From the NCBI RefSeq assembly GCF_004402235.1, contig NZ_SOFS01000007.1:83946-147945 (forward strand): DNA of 64,000 nucleotides. The letters are read 5' to 3'. Below are positions 1 to 8,592 of this stretch, piece by piece (position 1 is the stretch's first letter; every line of letters starts with the position of its first letter). Source of the DNA: Cryobacterium glucosi (GTDB lineage Bacteria; Actinomycetota; Actinomycetes; Actinomycetales; Microbacteriaceae). The notes beneath the pieces were generated by a model, which was not told where the DNA came from, made no database searches, and worked only from the letters and a program-made list of their open reading frames with translations. Made by a program: the position numbers and the translations under genes.

Positions 1-169
1 TTGCGCGGACACCCGTCGACCCGTAGAGTTGGCGGTTGCTGCGCATATCTTTGCGTGCACTGCCGGAATACATCGGCTTCGCTTTCTGAACCAGTGAAGT
101 GGAACTGCTGTGCCCGGCCGACAAGAGATCTTGGGAAGGGCATTCGCCCTTCGGTATTGGAGGAGAACC

Positions 170-406
170 ATGGCAGCAACCTGCCAGGTGACCGGAGCCG
201 TTCCCGGCTTTGGACACAACGTTTCGCACTCGCACCGACGCACCAAGCGTCGTTTCGACCCGAACGTACAGACCAAAAAGTACTACGTGCCTTCGTTGCG
301 CCGTAACGTCACCCTGACCCTCTCGGTCAAGGGAATCAAGGTTATCGATGCTCGTGGCATTGAGTCGGTCGTCAAGGACCTGCTCGCCCGTGGGGAGAAA
401 ATCTAA
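170..406 (+). CDS. rpmB: 50S ribosomal protein L28
   Basis: Large-subunit ribosomal protein of 78 residues, the normal length. The N-terminus (CQVTG, then [13 protein letters not shown]) and the C-terminal [14 protein letters not shown] are the L28 signatures. It has a single cysteine and no CxxC pair, so it is the zinc-independent form. I chose the ATG preceded by GGAGGAGA; longer in-frame versions have no ribosome site. A short hairpin (AAGGGC-ATTC-GCCCTT, 136-151) sits just upstream of the ribosome site. The stop overlaps the rpmG start (TAATG), so the two are translationally coupled. Confidence 0.95.
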   Translation: MAATCQVTGAVPGFGHNVSHSHRRTKRRFDPNVQTKKYYVPSLRRNVTLTLSVKGIKVIDARGIESVVKDLLARGEKI

Positions 407-573
407 TGGCCAAGCAGCATGACGTCCGCCCGATCATCAAGCTCCGCTCGACGGCCGGCACCGGTTACACGTATGTGACCCGCAAGAACCGTCGTAACGA
501 CCCCGACCGTCTCGTGCTCAAGAAGTACGACCCCGTAGTGCGCAAGCACGTTGACTTCCGAGAGGAGCGCTAA
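406..573 (+). CDS. rpmG: 50S ribosomal protein L33, zinc-independent form
   Basis: Ribosomal protein L33 of 55 residues ([29 protein letters not shown]). It contains no cysteine, so this is the form that cannot bind zinc. The ORF is below the size at which ORF finders usually report. It starts inside the rpmB stop codon (TAATG) and ends 3 nt before rpsN, so the three genes form one operon. In several actinobacteria the same trio of cysteine-free paralogues is repressed by Zur, but I see no AT-rich Zur palindrome upstream here. Confidence 0.95.
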   Translation: MAKQHDVRPIIKLRSTAGTGYTYVTRKNRRNDPDRLVLKKYDPVVRKHVDFREER

Positions 574-576
574 CAC

Positions 577-882
577 ATGGCCAAGAAGAGCAAGATCGCC
601 CGTAACGAACAGCGCAAGATCGTTGTTGCCCGTTACGCCGTCAAGCGCCTGGAGCTGAAGAAGGCCCTCGTCGACGAGTCCGGTACGGACGAGTCGCGCG
701 AGGCAGCCCGCCTCGGCCTCCAGAAGCTTCCCCGCAACGCTTCGCCGGTGCGCGTGCGCAACCGCGACGCCGTCGACGGTCGCCCCCGTGGCCACCTCTC
801 CAAGTTCGGCATCTCGCGCGTGCGTTTCCGCGATATGGCGCACCGCGGCGAGCTGCCCGGCATCACCAAGTCCAGCTGGTAA
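577..882 (+). CDS. rpsN: 30S ribosomal protein S14, long zinc-independent form
   Basis: S14 of 101 residues ([54 protein letters not shown]). The long form without the CxxC..CxxC zinc knuckle is distinct from the 61-residue zinc-binding S14 usual in actinobacterial spc operons, so a second rpsN is expected elsewhere in the genome. It is the third gene of the rpmB-rpmG-rpsN operon, with 3 nt spacing, and is followed by a strong terminator. Confidence 0.95.
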   Translation: MAKKSKIARNEQRKIVVARYAVKRLELKKALVDESGTDESREAARLGLQKLPRNASPVRVRNRDAVDGRPRGHLSKFGISRVRFRDMAHRGELPGITKSSW

Positions 883-924
883 CACCCGCTGAATCGCTTC
901 GCTGAACTCCGGTTCCGCGAATGA

Positions 925-957
925 GGGGATGTCGACTTCGGTCGACATCCCCTTTCT
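925..957 (+). terminator. Rho-independent terminator of the rpmB-rpmG-rpsN operon
   Basis: A perfect 12-bp stem (GGGGATGTCGAC, positions 925-936, against 941-952) closes on a stable TTCG tetraloop and is followed by TTTCT. It lies 42 nt after the rpsN stop. Confidence 0.9.
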
Positions 958-1192
958 CGTACCCGGGCGGATGTCTCGTCGAGGGACCCCGGATTCCGCG
1001 CACAGCGGAAATGGCACTCCCGGAAGGGCAAAAAGCGCCCCAAGATGCCGAAAAACGCCGGAAATACGCGGAAGTTCCCGGAACTCTGTTAGATTCAACG
1101 CGGTCCAACCGACCAACGGATGCGCCTTCTGGCGTCGCCCGCATTACCCGCATACCTGTTTTTTACAGACGAAGGTCCGAGGAGGACACTCA

Positions 1193-1480
1193 ATGGCTGA
1201 CAAGTCGCTGAACAAGACCGAGCTCGTTGCCAAGGTTGCCGCAGACTCTGGCCAGAGCCAGGTTGCCGTCGACAGCGTGCTCAACGCATTCTTTGCCGCA
1301 CTCGCCGAAACCGTCGCGAGCGACGGCAAGGTCACCATCCCGGGCTGGCTCGGCGTCGAGCGCACCGCCACCGCGGCGCGCACCGGCCGCAACCCGCAGA
1401 CCGGCGAAGAAATCGCCATCGCAGCAGGCCACCGCGTCAAGCTGACCGCCGGCAGCAAGCTGAAGGCCGCCGCCAAGTAA
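1193..1480 (+). CDS. hup: HU-type DNA-binding protein
   Basis: Nucleoid protein of 95 residues. It starts MADKSLNKTELVAKVA, carries the dimerisation helix pair, the GKVTIPGWLGVE sheet and the DNA-bending arm with the intercalating proline motif (RTGRNPQTGEEI), and ends GHRVKLTAGSKLKAAAK. The ATG is preceded by AGGAGG. It lacks the long Lys/Ala-rich tail seen in mycobacterial and many actinobacterial HU homologues, so it is the short bacterial form. Monocistronic, with its own terminator at 1536-1573. Confidence 0.93.
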   Translation: MADKSLNKTELVAKVAADSGQSQVAVDSVLNAFFAALAETVASDGKVTIPGWLGVERTATAARTGRNPQTGEEIAIAAGHRVKLTAGSKLKAAAK

Positions 1481-1489
1481 CATCGGCAC

Positions 1490-1534
1490 CCGTTCCACCT
1501 GCTTCACCCGCTTCATCTGCTTCACCTGCTTCAT
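1490..1534 (+). repeat. Five tandem copies of a 9-bp repeat (consensus CTGCTTCAC)
   Basis: Units read CCGTTCCAC, CTGCTTCAC, CCGCTTCAT, CTGCTTCAC, CTGCTTCAT. They fill the gap between the hup stop and the hup terminator, in the transcribed 3' untranslated region. Confidence 0.8.
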
Positions 1535-1535
1535 A

Positions 1536-1573
1536 CAGAGGAGGGCGTCGGCTTCGGCCGGCGCCCTCCTCTG
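1536..1573 (+). terminator. Hairpin terminator after hup
   Basis: A 17-bp stem (CAGAGGAGGGCG with an outer match to CGCCCTCCTCTG, then CGGC/GCCG with one G-U) with a TTCG loop. No U-tract follows, as is common in high-GC actinobacteria. Confidence 0.75.
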
Positions 1574-1634
1574 CGTCCGGTCCGTGGCATCCGCTCTCGG
1601 CATACCCACCCGGCTGGCCGGTTAAGCTGGAGCC

Positions 1635-3644
1635 GTGCCTCGTCTCGTGCGGATCTCCGGTCCTGCAGCCCTCCTCCTGGTGGCCGTGCTCTCGACCCTG
1701 CTGGCCCTCGCCTACGGCGGCGGCGCTGCTGCGCAACTGCTCGCAGACCCGGGGCCGCTCGTGCGCTGGGGACTCCCGGTGGCGAAGCTGCTCGTCAACC
1801 TCGGTGCTGCGGGCACGATCGGCGCCCTCGTGCTCGCCTGCTTCGCGCTCAGCCCCCGCGAGAACGCATACGGCACCTCGCTCGACTTCGCCGCGGGAGC
1901 CGCGGCACTCTTCACCGCCGCCTCCGCTCTCACCGGGTTCCTGACCTTCCTGCAGGTGACGGATGTCCCGTTGGCCTTCGACGACCGCTTCAGCGCGACC
2001 GCCGGCCAGTTCTTCAGCCAGATCGAACTCGGCCAGGCCTGGCTCGCGACCACGCTCATCGCCGCGGGCGTCACGGTGCTGTGCTTCGCGGTGCGCAGCC
2101 AGACCGGGCTCGTTTTCGTCACGGCCCTCGCGATCGGCGCCCTCGTTCCGATGGCGCTCCAGGGCCACGCAGCGGGCAGCCAGGGCCACGACGTCGCGAT
2201 CACGGCACTCGGACTGCACCTCGTGTTCGCGGCGATCTGGCTCGGCGGGCTCCTGACGGTCGTCGTGCTCCGCAAACAGCTCGAGGGCACGCGTATCAAC
2301 GCCGTCATCGGCCGGTATTCGACGCTCGCCCTCGTGAGTTTCATCGTCGTCGCGGCCTCCGGTTACGTCAGCGCCGAACTGCGGATCGGCAGCATCGACC
2401 GGCTTCTGACGCCGTACGGCATCCTCGTGCTCGTGAAGGTCGTCGCCCTCATCACGCTCGGCGGTTTCGGTGTGTTGCAGCGCCGGTTCCTCGTCGAGCG
2501 GATGCGCCGGGCCACGCTCGCGGGACCGGGCGCCGCCGGCCGCAGCGCGGGCACCTGGTTCTGGTGGCTCGTGGTCGGCGAGCTCGCTTTCATGGGACTC
2601 GCCTCAGGGGTTGCTGCGGCGCTCGCCCGTACCGCGACCCCGGTCGCCCAGGTCGTGGCGACCCAGGTCGCCACCTCGACCCCCGCGCAGATCCTCACCG
2701 GCGAGCTGCTGCCGCCAGAGCTGACCTTCGCCCGGTACTTCACCGAGTGGGACTTCGACCTGGCCTGGGTGCTGTTCTGCGCCTTCGGGATCTTCTTCTA
2801 CCTGGCCGGGGTCTACCGGTTGCACAAGCGCGGTGACTCCTGGCCTGTCTACCGGACCGTGTCCTGGGTGGTGGGGATGCTCATCCTCTTCTACATCACC
2901 AACGGCGGCGCCAACCTGTACGCGAAGTATCTGTTCTCGTCGCACATGCTGATGCACATGGCGCTCACCATGCTCGTGCCGGTGTTCCTCGTGCCCGGCG
3001 CCCCGATCACCCTTGCCGCCCGGGCCATCCACAAGCGCACCGACGAGAGCCGCGGAGCCCGCGAGTGGATCCTCCTCGCGGTGCACTCCCGGTACGCGGG
3101 CGTCCTGACGAACCCGATCGTCGCCGCAGTGCTCTGGGCCGGCTCCCTCTGGGTGTTCTACTACTCGAACCTGTTCAGCTGGGCGACGACCGACCATATC
3201 GGGCACGAGTGGATGGTCGTGCACTTCCTGATCACCGGGTACCTGTTCGTGCAGTCCCTGATCGGCATCGACCCGGTGCCGTACCGGCTGCCCTACGCCT
3301 TCCGGCTGCTGCTGCTGCTCGGCACGATGGCGTTCCACGCCTTCTTCGGGGTCGCCCTGATGACCGGGACGGGCCTGCTCCTCGCCGACTGGTACGGCGC
3401 GATGGGCCGCACCTGGGGGGTCAGTGCGATCGCCGACCAACAGCTGGGCGGCGGCATCGCCTGGAGCGTCGGCGAGATCCCGACGATCGCGCTCGCGATC
3501 GCCGTCGCGATCCAGTGGTCCCGCAGTGACGAGAAGGAAACCCGGCGCAAGGACCGCAACGCCGACCGGACCGGCGAGGCCGAGCTCATCCGCTACAACG
3601 CCCAGCTCGAGCGGCTCGCCTCGCGCGACACCCGGCAGCCCTAG
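1635..3644 (+). CDS. CopD - CtaG fusion: copper transport / cytochrome oxidase assembly membrane protein
   Basis: Polytopic membrane protein of 669 residues. The first half (about residues 1-330) has the helix pattern of CopD-like copper resistance proteins (HLVFAAIWLGGL, then VKVVALITLGGFGVLQRR). The second half (about 360-640) matches the caa3-type oxidase assembly factor CtaG (SHMLMHMALTMLVPVFLVPGAPITLA, DHIGHEWMVVHFLITGYLF, FHAFFGVALM). The histidine/methionine clusters in the helices probably bind copper. This fusion is common in actinobacteria. The GTG start lies exactly 6 nt after TAAGCT with no ribosome site, so the mRNA is probably leaderless. Confidence 0.88.
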   Translation: MPRLVRISGPAALLLVAVLSTLLALAYGGGAAAQLLADPGPLVRWGLPVAKLLVNLGAAGTIGALVLACFALSPRENAYGTSLDFAAGAAALFTAASALTGFLTFLQVTDVPLAFDDRFSATAGQFFSQIELGQAWLATTLIAAGVTVLCFAVRSQTGLVFVTALAIGALVPMALQGHAAGSQGHDVAITALGLHLVFAAIWLGGLLTVVVLRKQLEGTRINAVIGRYSTLALVSFIVVAASGYVSAELRIGSIDRLLTPYGILVLVKVVALITLGGFGVLQRRFLVERMRRATLAGPGAAGRSAGTWFWWLVVGELAFMGLASGVAAALARTATPVAQVVATQVATSTPAQILTGELLPPELTFARYFTEWDFDLAWVLFCAFGIFFYLAGVYRLHKRGDSWPVYRTVSWVVGMLILFYITNGGANLYAKYLFSSHMLMHMALTMLVPVFLVPGAPITLAARAIHKRTDESRGAREWILLAVHSRYAGVLTNPIVAAVLWAGSLWVFYYSNLFSWATTDHIGHEWMVVHFLITGYLFVQSLIGIDPVPYRLPYAFRLLLLLGTMAFHAFFGVALMTGTGLLLADWYGAMGRTWGVSAIADQQLGGGIAWSVGEIPTIALAIAVAIQWSRSDEKETRRKDRNADRTGEAELIRYNAQLERLASRDTRQP

Positions 3645-3660
3645 TCCCTGCCGGAATCGG

Positions 3661-4743
3661 TCAGCGGAGCTGGATCGCGAGCGACCCGTCGGCCCCGACC
3701 ACGACCTGGATCGCGACCGCGAACGGAACATCCTCATCCCGGGTGCTGAGGTCCCCGTCGAAGAGCGACTGCACGGCGACCTTGATGTGCGCCCTGCCTG
3801 CCGTCGCCGGCATGTCGAAGACGGTGTCCCCGGCGGCGAGCGTCACGGCCGGGTATTCGGGAATCGACCAGGTCGGCACCGACTTGACCCTGTCGTTGAT
3901 CTCGATCCCGAAGGGGCAATCCGAGGGCTGCAGGACCGTCTGCGTCGCGCAGGAATCGAGGAAGGCGTTGAGCTCCGACTGGACCTGCCCGACGAAGGAC
4001 GCGTTCGGTTCGGCGTCGACCGAGACATCCGTCGCCCCGGACTGCGTCACGGGAACCGACTGCGGCGCCGCGCTCAGCAGGGCCGACTCGTGCGCGATCG
4101 TGTACCGGGCCGGGGCGAACGCGAGGTACGCGGCCTGGTTCGAGAACGTCACCGGGGCGTCGGCCGCCGCGTGCGCGCGCGTGTCGAGGGTGAGGCCGTT
4201 GACCGAGAAACTCGCCTCGTGCAAGACCGTGACGCCGAGCACCGCGAGGGGGCTGGTGTCGAAGCGCCACGAGTCGAAGACCGCCGCGTACGTTCCCGCC
4301 CTGGCCACCCGGAACTCCATCGTCTCCGGAGCACCGTCGAGGTCGAAGGCGTAGATCACGCTGTGCACCTCGGCGGTGCCGGTGCCGGTGCCTGTGCCTG
4401 TGTCGGCGGCGTCCGGCTGCACGGTGTCGCTGACGAGCCTGATCGCGGTGATCGAACTGAGCACGGATGCCCGCAGCAGCGTGTCGGGAAGTTCCGTCGG
4501 CAGGCCCGCCGCCGTCAGCTCTGCCGTGGTCGGGGTCACCCCCGGCAAGGTGAGTGCGCTCGCGGTGTCGTGCCTGGCCAGGGCGTCGAGGTACTGGCGC
4601 ACAAAACCACCCGCGCTGTACACCTCGCGGTTGAGCGAACCGATCGCCGCGAACAGCGCGGCGACGAGGAGGACGACAACCACGACGACGGCGACGAGGG
4701 TTCGGCCCCGGTCGCGCGGGGCCGTGCGGTCGCGGTTGCTCAC
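3661..4743 (-). CDS. Membrane-anchored hypothetical secreted protein
   Basis: 360 residues with one N-terminal transmembrane anchor (TLVAVVVVVVLLVAALFAAIG) and an extracytoplasmic body that has no family I can name. Residues around 115-125 are a Thr-Gly repeat encoded by five 6-bp units (GGTGCC on the plus strand, 4375-4404), which could vary in length. I prefer the GTG at 4743 over the GTG two codons upstream because TAGAAT lies exactly 6 nt before it, as in other leaderless genes here. It converges on ctaG with a 16-nt gap. Confidence 0.75.
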   Translation of the reverse strand: MSNRDRTAPRDRGRTLVAVVVVVVLLVAALFAAIGSLNREVYSAGGFVRQYLDALARHDTASALTLPGVTPTTAELTAAGLPTELPDTLLRASVLSSITAIRLVSDTVQPDAADTGTGTGTGTAEVHSVIYAFDLDGAPETMEFRVARAGTYAAVFDSWRFDTSPLAVLGVTVLHEASFSVNGLTLDTRAHAAADAPVTFSNQAAYLAFAPARYTIAHESALLSAAPQSVPVTQSGATDVSVDAEPNASFVGQVQSELNAFLDSCATQTVLQPSDCPFGIEINDRVKSVPTWSIPEYPAVTLAAGDTVFDMPATAGRAHIKVAVQSLFDGDLSTRDEDVPFAVAIQVVVGADGSLAIQLR

Positions 4744-4893
4744 GTCCACATTCTACGGGCGCGATTCTGAGGTGCCGGCGTGCGTGGGTGCGGGACGGGA
4801 GCTGCGATGTCCACGGATGCCCGGCATCCGCCCCCGGCACCGGCCCGGGCGGATACAGTGGAATGTTCCCTCCATTCCTACTGAAAGCGACCC

Positions 4894-6186
4894 GTGTCCC
4901 CGATTTCGTTGTCGCGTGAGCAGGCCGAGGTCTACCAGGCCATCGAGAACACGCGCCAGAACGTCTTCGTGACGGGGCGCGCCGGCACCGGCAAGTCGAC
5001 GCTGCTGAACCACCTGTCGTGGAACACCAGCAAGCAGATCGTGATCGCCGCCCCGACCGGTGTCGCGGCGCTCAACGTGGGCGGGCAGACGATCCATTCG
5101 CTCTTCCGGCTGCCGATCGGGGTCATCGCCGACCACGCGATCGACCAGAACGACCAGGTCAAGAAGCTGCTCAACACGATCGACACCGTCGTGATCGACG
5201 AGGTCTCGATGGTCAACGCCGACCTGATGGACGCGATCGACCGCAGCCTCCGGCAGGCCAGGCAGCGCCCGAACGACAGCTTCGGCGGCGTGCAGATCGT
5301 CTTGTTCGGCGACCCGTACCAGCTCGCGCCCGTCCCCGGCGATTCCGACGAGCGGGCGTACTTCACCGACACCTACCGGTCGATGTGGTTCTTCGACGCG
5401 AAGGTCTGGAAGGGCGCTGAACTGCGCATCTTCGAACTGACCGAGGTGCACCGGCAGCGGGATGCCGACTTCCGGCACATGCTGAACGCCGTGCGCTACG
5501 GGCAGGTCACCGCGGAGATCGGCGGCGCGCTCAACGCAGCGGGCGCCCGCACCCCGCCTGCAGAGGGCGTGATTACCCTCGCCACCCGCAACGACGCGGT
5601 CAACCGGATCAACGCGGCCGCGCTCAAGCGACTGCCGGGCAAGGCGCTCACCGCGAAGGCAGAGGTCACCGGTGACTTCGGCGGCCGCACCTATCCAGCG
5701 GACGCGGTGCTCGAGCTCAAGGTGGGCGCCCAGGTGATGTTCCTGCGCAACGACTCCCCGCTCGACGGCGGCGCGCGCTGGGTCAACGGCAGCATCGGCA
5801 CGGTCACGAAGGTGGATTCGACGGTCTACGTCGAGATCGACGGCACGACGCACGAGGTGGAGCCGGCCGTGTGGGAGAAGTACAAGTACAGCTACAACCA
5901 GGCGACGAAGAAGCTCAGCAGGGACGTCGTCGCCGAGTTCACCCAGTTCCCGCTGCGGCTGGCCTGGGCGGTCACCATCCACAAGTCCCAGGGCGCGACG
6001 TACGAACGGGCGATCGTCGACCTCGGCACCAGGGTCTTCAGCCCCGGCCAGACCTACGTTGCCCTCAGCCGGCTGACCGGCCTCGACGGGCTCTACCTCA
6101 CCCGGCCGCTGCGGCCGAGCGACATCATCGTCGACGAGGACGTGCAGCGGTTCATGGGCAGCCAGGGCGCCCTGCCCGCGTCCTGA
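4894..6186 (+). CDS. PIF1/RecD2-like superfamily 1 DNA helicase
   Basis: ATP-dependent helicase of 430 residues. Walker A is GRAGTGKST (about residue 30), motif Ia APTGVAALNVGG, Walker B VVIDEVSM (about 105), motif III FGDPYQLAPV. A C-terminal UvrD_C_2-like segment carries AVTIHKSQGATYERAIVDLG and YVALSRLTGLDGLYLTRPL (motifs V/VI). The GTG start has only a weak purine stretch upstream. The stop is 8 nt from the convergent gene at 6194. The substrate is not predictable, but PIF1-like enzymes act in replication restart and repair. Confidence 0.85.
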   Translation: MSPISLSREQAEVYQAIENTRQNVFVTGRAGTGKSTLLNHLSWNTSKQIVIAAPTGVAALNVGGQTIHSLFRLPIGVIADHAIDQNDQVKKLLNTIDTVVIDEVSMVNADLMDAIDRSLRQARQRPNDSFGGVQIVLFGDPYQLAPVPGDSDERAYFTDTYRSMWFFDAKVWKGAELRIFELTEVHRQRDADFRHMLNAVRYGQVTAEIGGALNAAGARTPPAEGVITLATRNDAVNRINAAALKRLPGKALTAKAEVTGDFGGRTYPADAVLELKVGAQVMFLRNDSPLDGGARWVNGSIGTVTKVDSTVYVEIDGTTHEVEPAVWEKYKYSYNQATKKLSRDVVAEFTQFPLRLAWAVTIHKSQGATYERAIVDLGTRVFSPGQTYVALSRLTGLDGLYLTRPLRPSDIIVDEDVQRFMGSQGALPAS

Positions 6187-6193
6187 CCCGCGG

Positions 6194-6862
6194 CTAGTGG
6201 TGGTGGCCGGCCGGGGTCTCGGGGGTCGGGGCCGAGGGAAGACCGTGCGAGCCGTGCGGGACGGCGTGCGCGCCGGCATCCGTCGCGGCCAGCGCCGGTG
6301 TGGTGAGCCCGGAGACGACGAGGGCGGCGAGCGTGAGAGCCGCGAGGAAGCGCCACCCGCCGGCCGTCTCACCCGCTGGGGTGTGTGCCGAATCCAGGAC
6401 GTGGTGCCTGATTCGGGTTGGCTCGGGGCGATTCGGGCCGGATTCGGCCTGAACTCCTGAATTCGGAACGCGCTCGGTGGTGGTGGTGGTGCCGGTGCTG
6501 GCGGCGCGGCGGGTGCGGCGCAGGGCGAGTGCAAGGGAGCCGGCCAGGAAGAGGTCGAAGAGGGTTGCGGTGGCCATCGGCTGGAGCGGGAGGCCGGTCG
6601 CGGTCGCCGGCACGCCGAGGCCGCTGCCGAGGGTTGCGACGGCGCCCCAGACAAAGACAGGGATCAGGGCTCCGAAGAGCGCTGCCCCGGGGGCGAGTGC
6701 CCGCCCCCGGACCAGCGTTACGGCGCCCCAGCCGAGCTCGGCAGCGCCGAGCCCGACCAGGGTGATCATGAGGAGCACCGGGGCGCTCGCACCCACGGCG
6801 AGGTGGATCGTTCCCGCGCCGATGGCGGCAGAGGAGAGCCAGAGGCGGCTGATCGGGGTCAT
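6194..6862 (-). CDS. Membrane protein with His-rich C-terminus
   Basis: 222 residues. Four hydrophobic helices occupy about 1-115, followed by a polar Thr/Arg linker, one more helix (about 165-185) and a His-containing tail (HGSHG..ETPAGHHH) that could bind metal. No family recognised. The ATG is preceded by AGGAGCTTCG. It follows the DUF4383 gene at 6934 by 71 nt on the same strand, so the two are probably co-transcribed. It may be a stress- or metal-linked membrane factor, but that is a guess. Confidence 0.7.
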   Translation of the reverse strand: MTPISRLWLSSAAIGAGTIHLAVGASAPVLLMITLVGLGAAELGWGAVTLVRGRALAPGAALFGALIPVFVWGAVATLGSGLGVPATATGLPLQPMATATLFDLFLAGSLALALRRTRRAASTGTTTTTERVPNSGVQAESGPNRPEPTRIRHHVLDSAHTPAGETAGGWRFLAALTLAALVVSGLTTPALAATDAGAHAVPHGSHGLPSAPTPETPAGHHH

Positions 6863-6933
6863 CGAAGCTCCTGTTCGTGGATGCGTGGTGCGGCGTGCTG
6901 CGTGGCGAATGCGGGTGTGGAGCGGCCGGCGGT

Positions 6934-7344
6934 TCAGGCGACCGCGGAGTGGCGGACGACCTTGTCGGCGGCGAGGCCCGCACCGAGCAGCACGATCGCA
7001 CTGGCGAGGTGCAGGAAGTGGTCTGGCGTGTTGAGGGCGAGGATGTTGAGCTCCGAGCCAGCGATGAAGAACCCGACGATGCCGAGGAGCAGGTAGACCG
7101 CGCCGATCGTGGTGTTGACGGACTTGGCCGCGGTGACGCCCGAGAGGCCGGCGATGAGCAGTGCGGCGCCGATCAGCAGGTGGGCGACGTTGTGCAGCGG
7201 GTTGACGGCGAAGAGGCCGAGCAGGAGCCCGCCCTGGGTGGCGATGAAGCTGACCCCGCCCGTGACGGCGAAGCCGAGCAGGCCGACGAGCAGGTAGACG
7301 GCTCCGAAGACGGTGGCGACGAGGCGGTTCGGTGAAGTGCGCAT
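6934..7344 (-). CDS. DUF4383-like small membrane protein
   Basis: 136 residues with four transmembrane helices. The motif AVNPLHNVAHLLIGAALL followed by LNTPDHFLHLASAIVLLGAG is characteristic of DUF4383 proteins, of unknown role and common in actinobacteria. The start is the ATG at 7344 with a strong GGAGGAAAT. The minus-strand reading continues upstream without an in-frame ribosome site, so the longer version was not used. First gene of a two-gene unit with 6194-6862. Confidence 0.8.
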   Translation of the reverse strand: MRTSPNRLVATVFGAVYLLVGLLGFAVTGGVSFIATQGGLLLGLFAVNPLHNVAHLLIGAALLIAGLSGVTAAKSVNTTIGAVYLLLGIVGFFIAGSELNILALNTPDHFLHLASAIVLLGAGLAADKVVRHSAVA

Positions 7345-7428
7345 GAGATTTCCTCCTGGTAGAGACCGCGGGGGTGCGGTTGCCAGTAGTTCGGAATGAA
7401 CCTCACAGCGGATTGGTAGGCTCGCGGC

Positions 7429-7962
7429 ATGAATATTCCCCCGGACACCAAGGACTGGACCTGGGTGCTCGAGCGCCCCTGCCCCGAGTGCGGTTTCGTC
7501 GCCGCGGATGTCGTCTTCGAGGACATCCCACGGTTGATCCGCGAGAACGCCGCGGCCTGGCTGCCCGTGCTCGAGCGAGCGGATGTCGCGGTGCGGCCGA
7601 GCGAGCACACCTGGTCCGCCCTGGAGTACGCCGCCCATGTTCGCGATGTGTTCCGTATTTTCACCGTCCGGCTCGCGCTGATGCGCTCGGAGGACGACCC
7701 CCTGTTCCCGAACTGGGACCAGGACGCGACGGCCGTGGCGGAACGGTACGGCGAGCAGGCCCCGGAACGGGTCGCCGTCGAACTGGCCGAGGCCGCGGCA
7801 TCCGCGGCCGTTGCGTTTACCGCGGTCCCCGCCGCCGAACTCGGTCGGGTCGGCAGGCGCAGCGACGGCGCCCGGTTCACTGTGACGACGATGGGACAGT
7901 ACTTCGTGCATGACCCGGTGCATCACCTGCACGACGTCACCGCGGTGTCAGAGCACCGCTAG
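7429..7962 (+). CDS. DinB-like / DUF664 four-helix metalloprotein
   Basis: 177 residues. The DinB fold is suggested by the His in SALEYAAHVRDVF (about 66) and the pair in YFVHDPVHHLHDV near the C-terminus, which would form the three-His metal site. Relatives include bacillithiol- or mycothiol-dependent transferases. The N-terminus carries CPECG, an extra potential thiol pair. The ATG lies 6 nt after TAGGCT, the leaderless arrangement. Exact substrate unknown. Confidence 0.78.
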   Translation: MNIPPDTKDWTWVLERPCPECGFVAADVVFEDIPRLIRENAAAWLPVLERADVAVRPSEHTWSALEYAAHVRDVFRIFTVRLALMRSEDDPLFPNWDQDATAVAERYGEQAPERVAVELAEAAASAAVAFTAVPAAELGRVGRRSDGARFTVTTMGQYFVHDPVHHLHDVTAVSEHR

Positions 7963-8034
7963 AGTCGCGGCTGCCGTTTCTGAGGCGGGCAGCGCAGGTG
8001 ACGGTGGTGATGCACCGGGCGTGTGCGGCCGCCG

Positions 8035-8301
8035 CTACGCGGTGTGCCTCCGGTTGACGACGGCGCCATAGATCAGCAGCACGATGATCGACCCTGCAAT
8101 GGCGAGCAACCAGCTGGACAGCTGGAAGAAATCGCCGATGCCGACGCCGAAGAGGAGGGACCCGAGCCAGCCGCCGAGGATCGCGCCCACCACTCCGAGG
8201 AGCAGGGTCACGAACCAGCCGCCGCCCTGGGTGCCGGGCAGGATGGCCTTGGCGATCGCGCCGGCGATCAGGCCGAGAAGTAGAAATCCGATGAAACTCA
8301 T
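8035..8301 (-). CDS. GlsB/YeaQ/YmgE family stress-response membrane protein
   Basis: 88 residues with three transmembrane helices and the family glycine pattern (IGFLLLGLIAGAIAKAILPG, then GVVGAILGGWLGSLLFG). This family is annotated as transglycosylase-associated, but its biochemical role is not established. The ATG is preceded by AAAGGACG. Stands alone. Confidence 0.88.
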   Translation of the reverse strand: MSFIGFLLLGLIAGAIAKAILPGTQGGGWFVTLLLGVVGAILGGWLGSLLFGVGIGDFFQLSSWLLAIAGSIIVLLIYGAVVNRRHTA

Positions 8302-8592
8302 GTCAAGCGTCCTTTCGCTTACAAGCGTTGTCTCACATGGTGTGTCATCACATGCCTGCCCGCAGACTCTGGCGCGGGTGCAGGCCAGCCTCCATCTCCG
8401 TCTTACTCATCGAGTCTGCCACGATCCGGTATCCCGGTCACGGGGTCGCGGCCCGAATGCAACCCGATTCGGGAATATGCCGTGAGTTACGATTGCCCTG
8501 CGCCCTGCAACTGATCACCCCCGGTCTCAGCGACTGCAGTGGCACCCCCGTTCTCGCGGCGGACGCCCCGGCGCAGATCGACGGAGGCCCTC

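Noticed and set aside
1..169. Zur operator upstream of rpmB
   Set aside because: The region has no AT-rich palindrome of the expected type.
4753..6654. 633-residue minus-strand ORF over the helicase gene
   Set aside because: Antisense to a gene with complete helicase motifs; Pro/Ala/Arg shadow composition.
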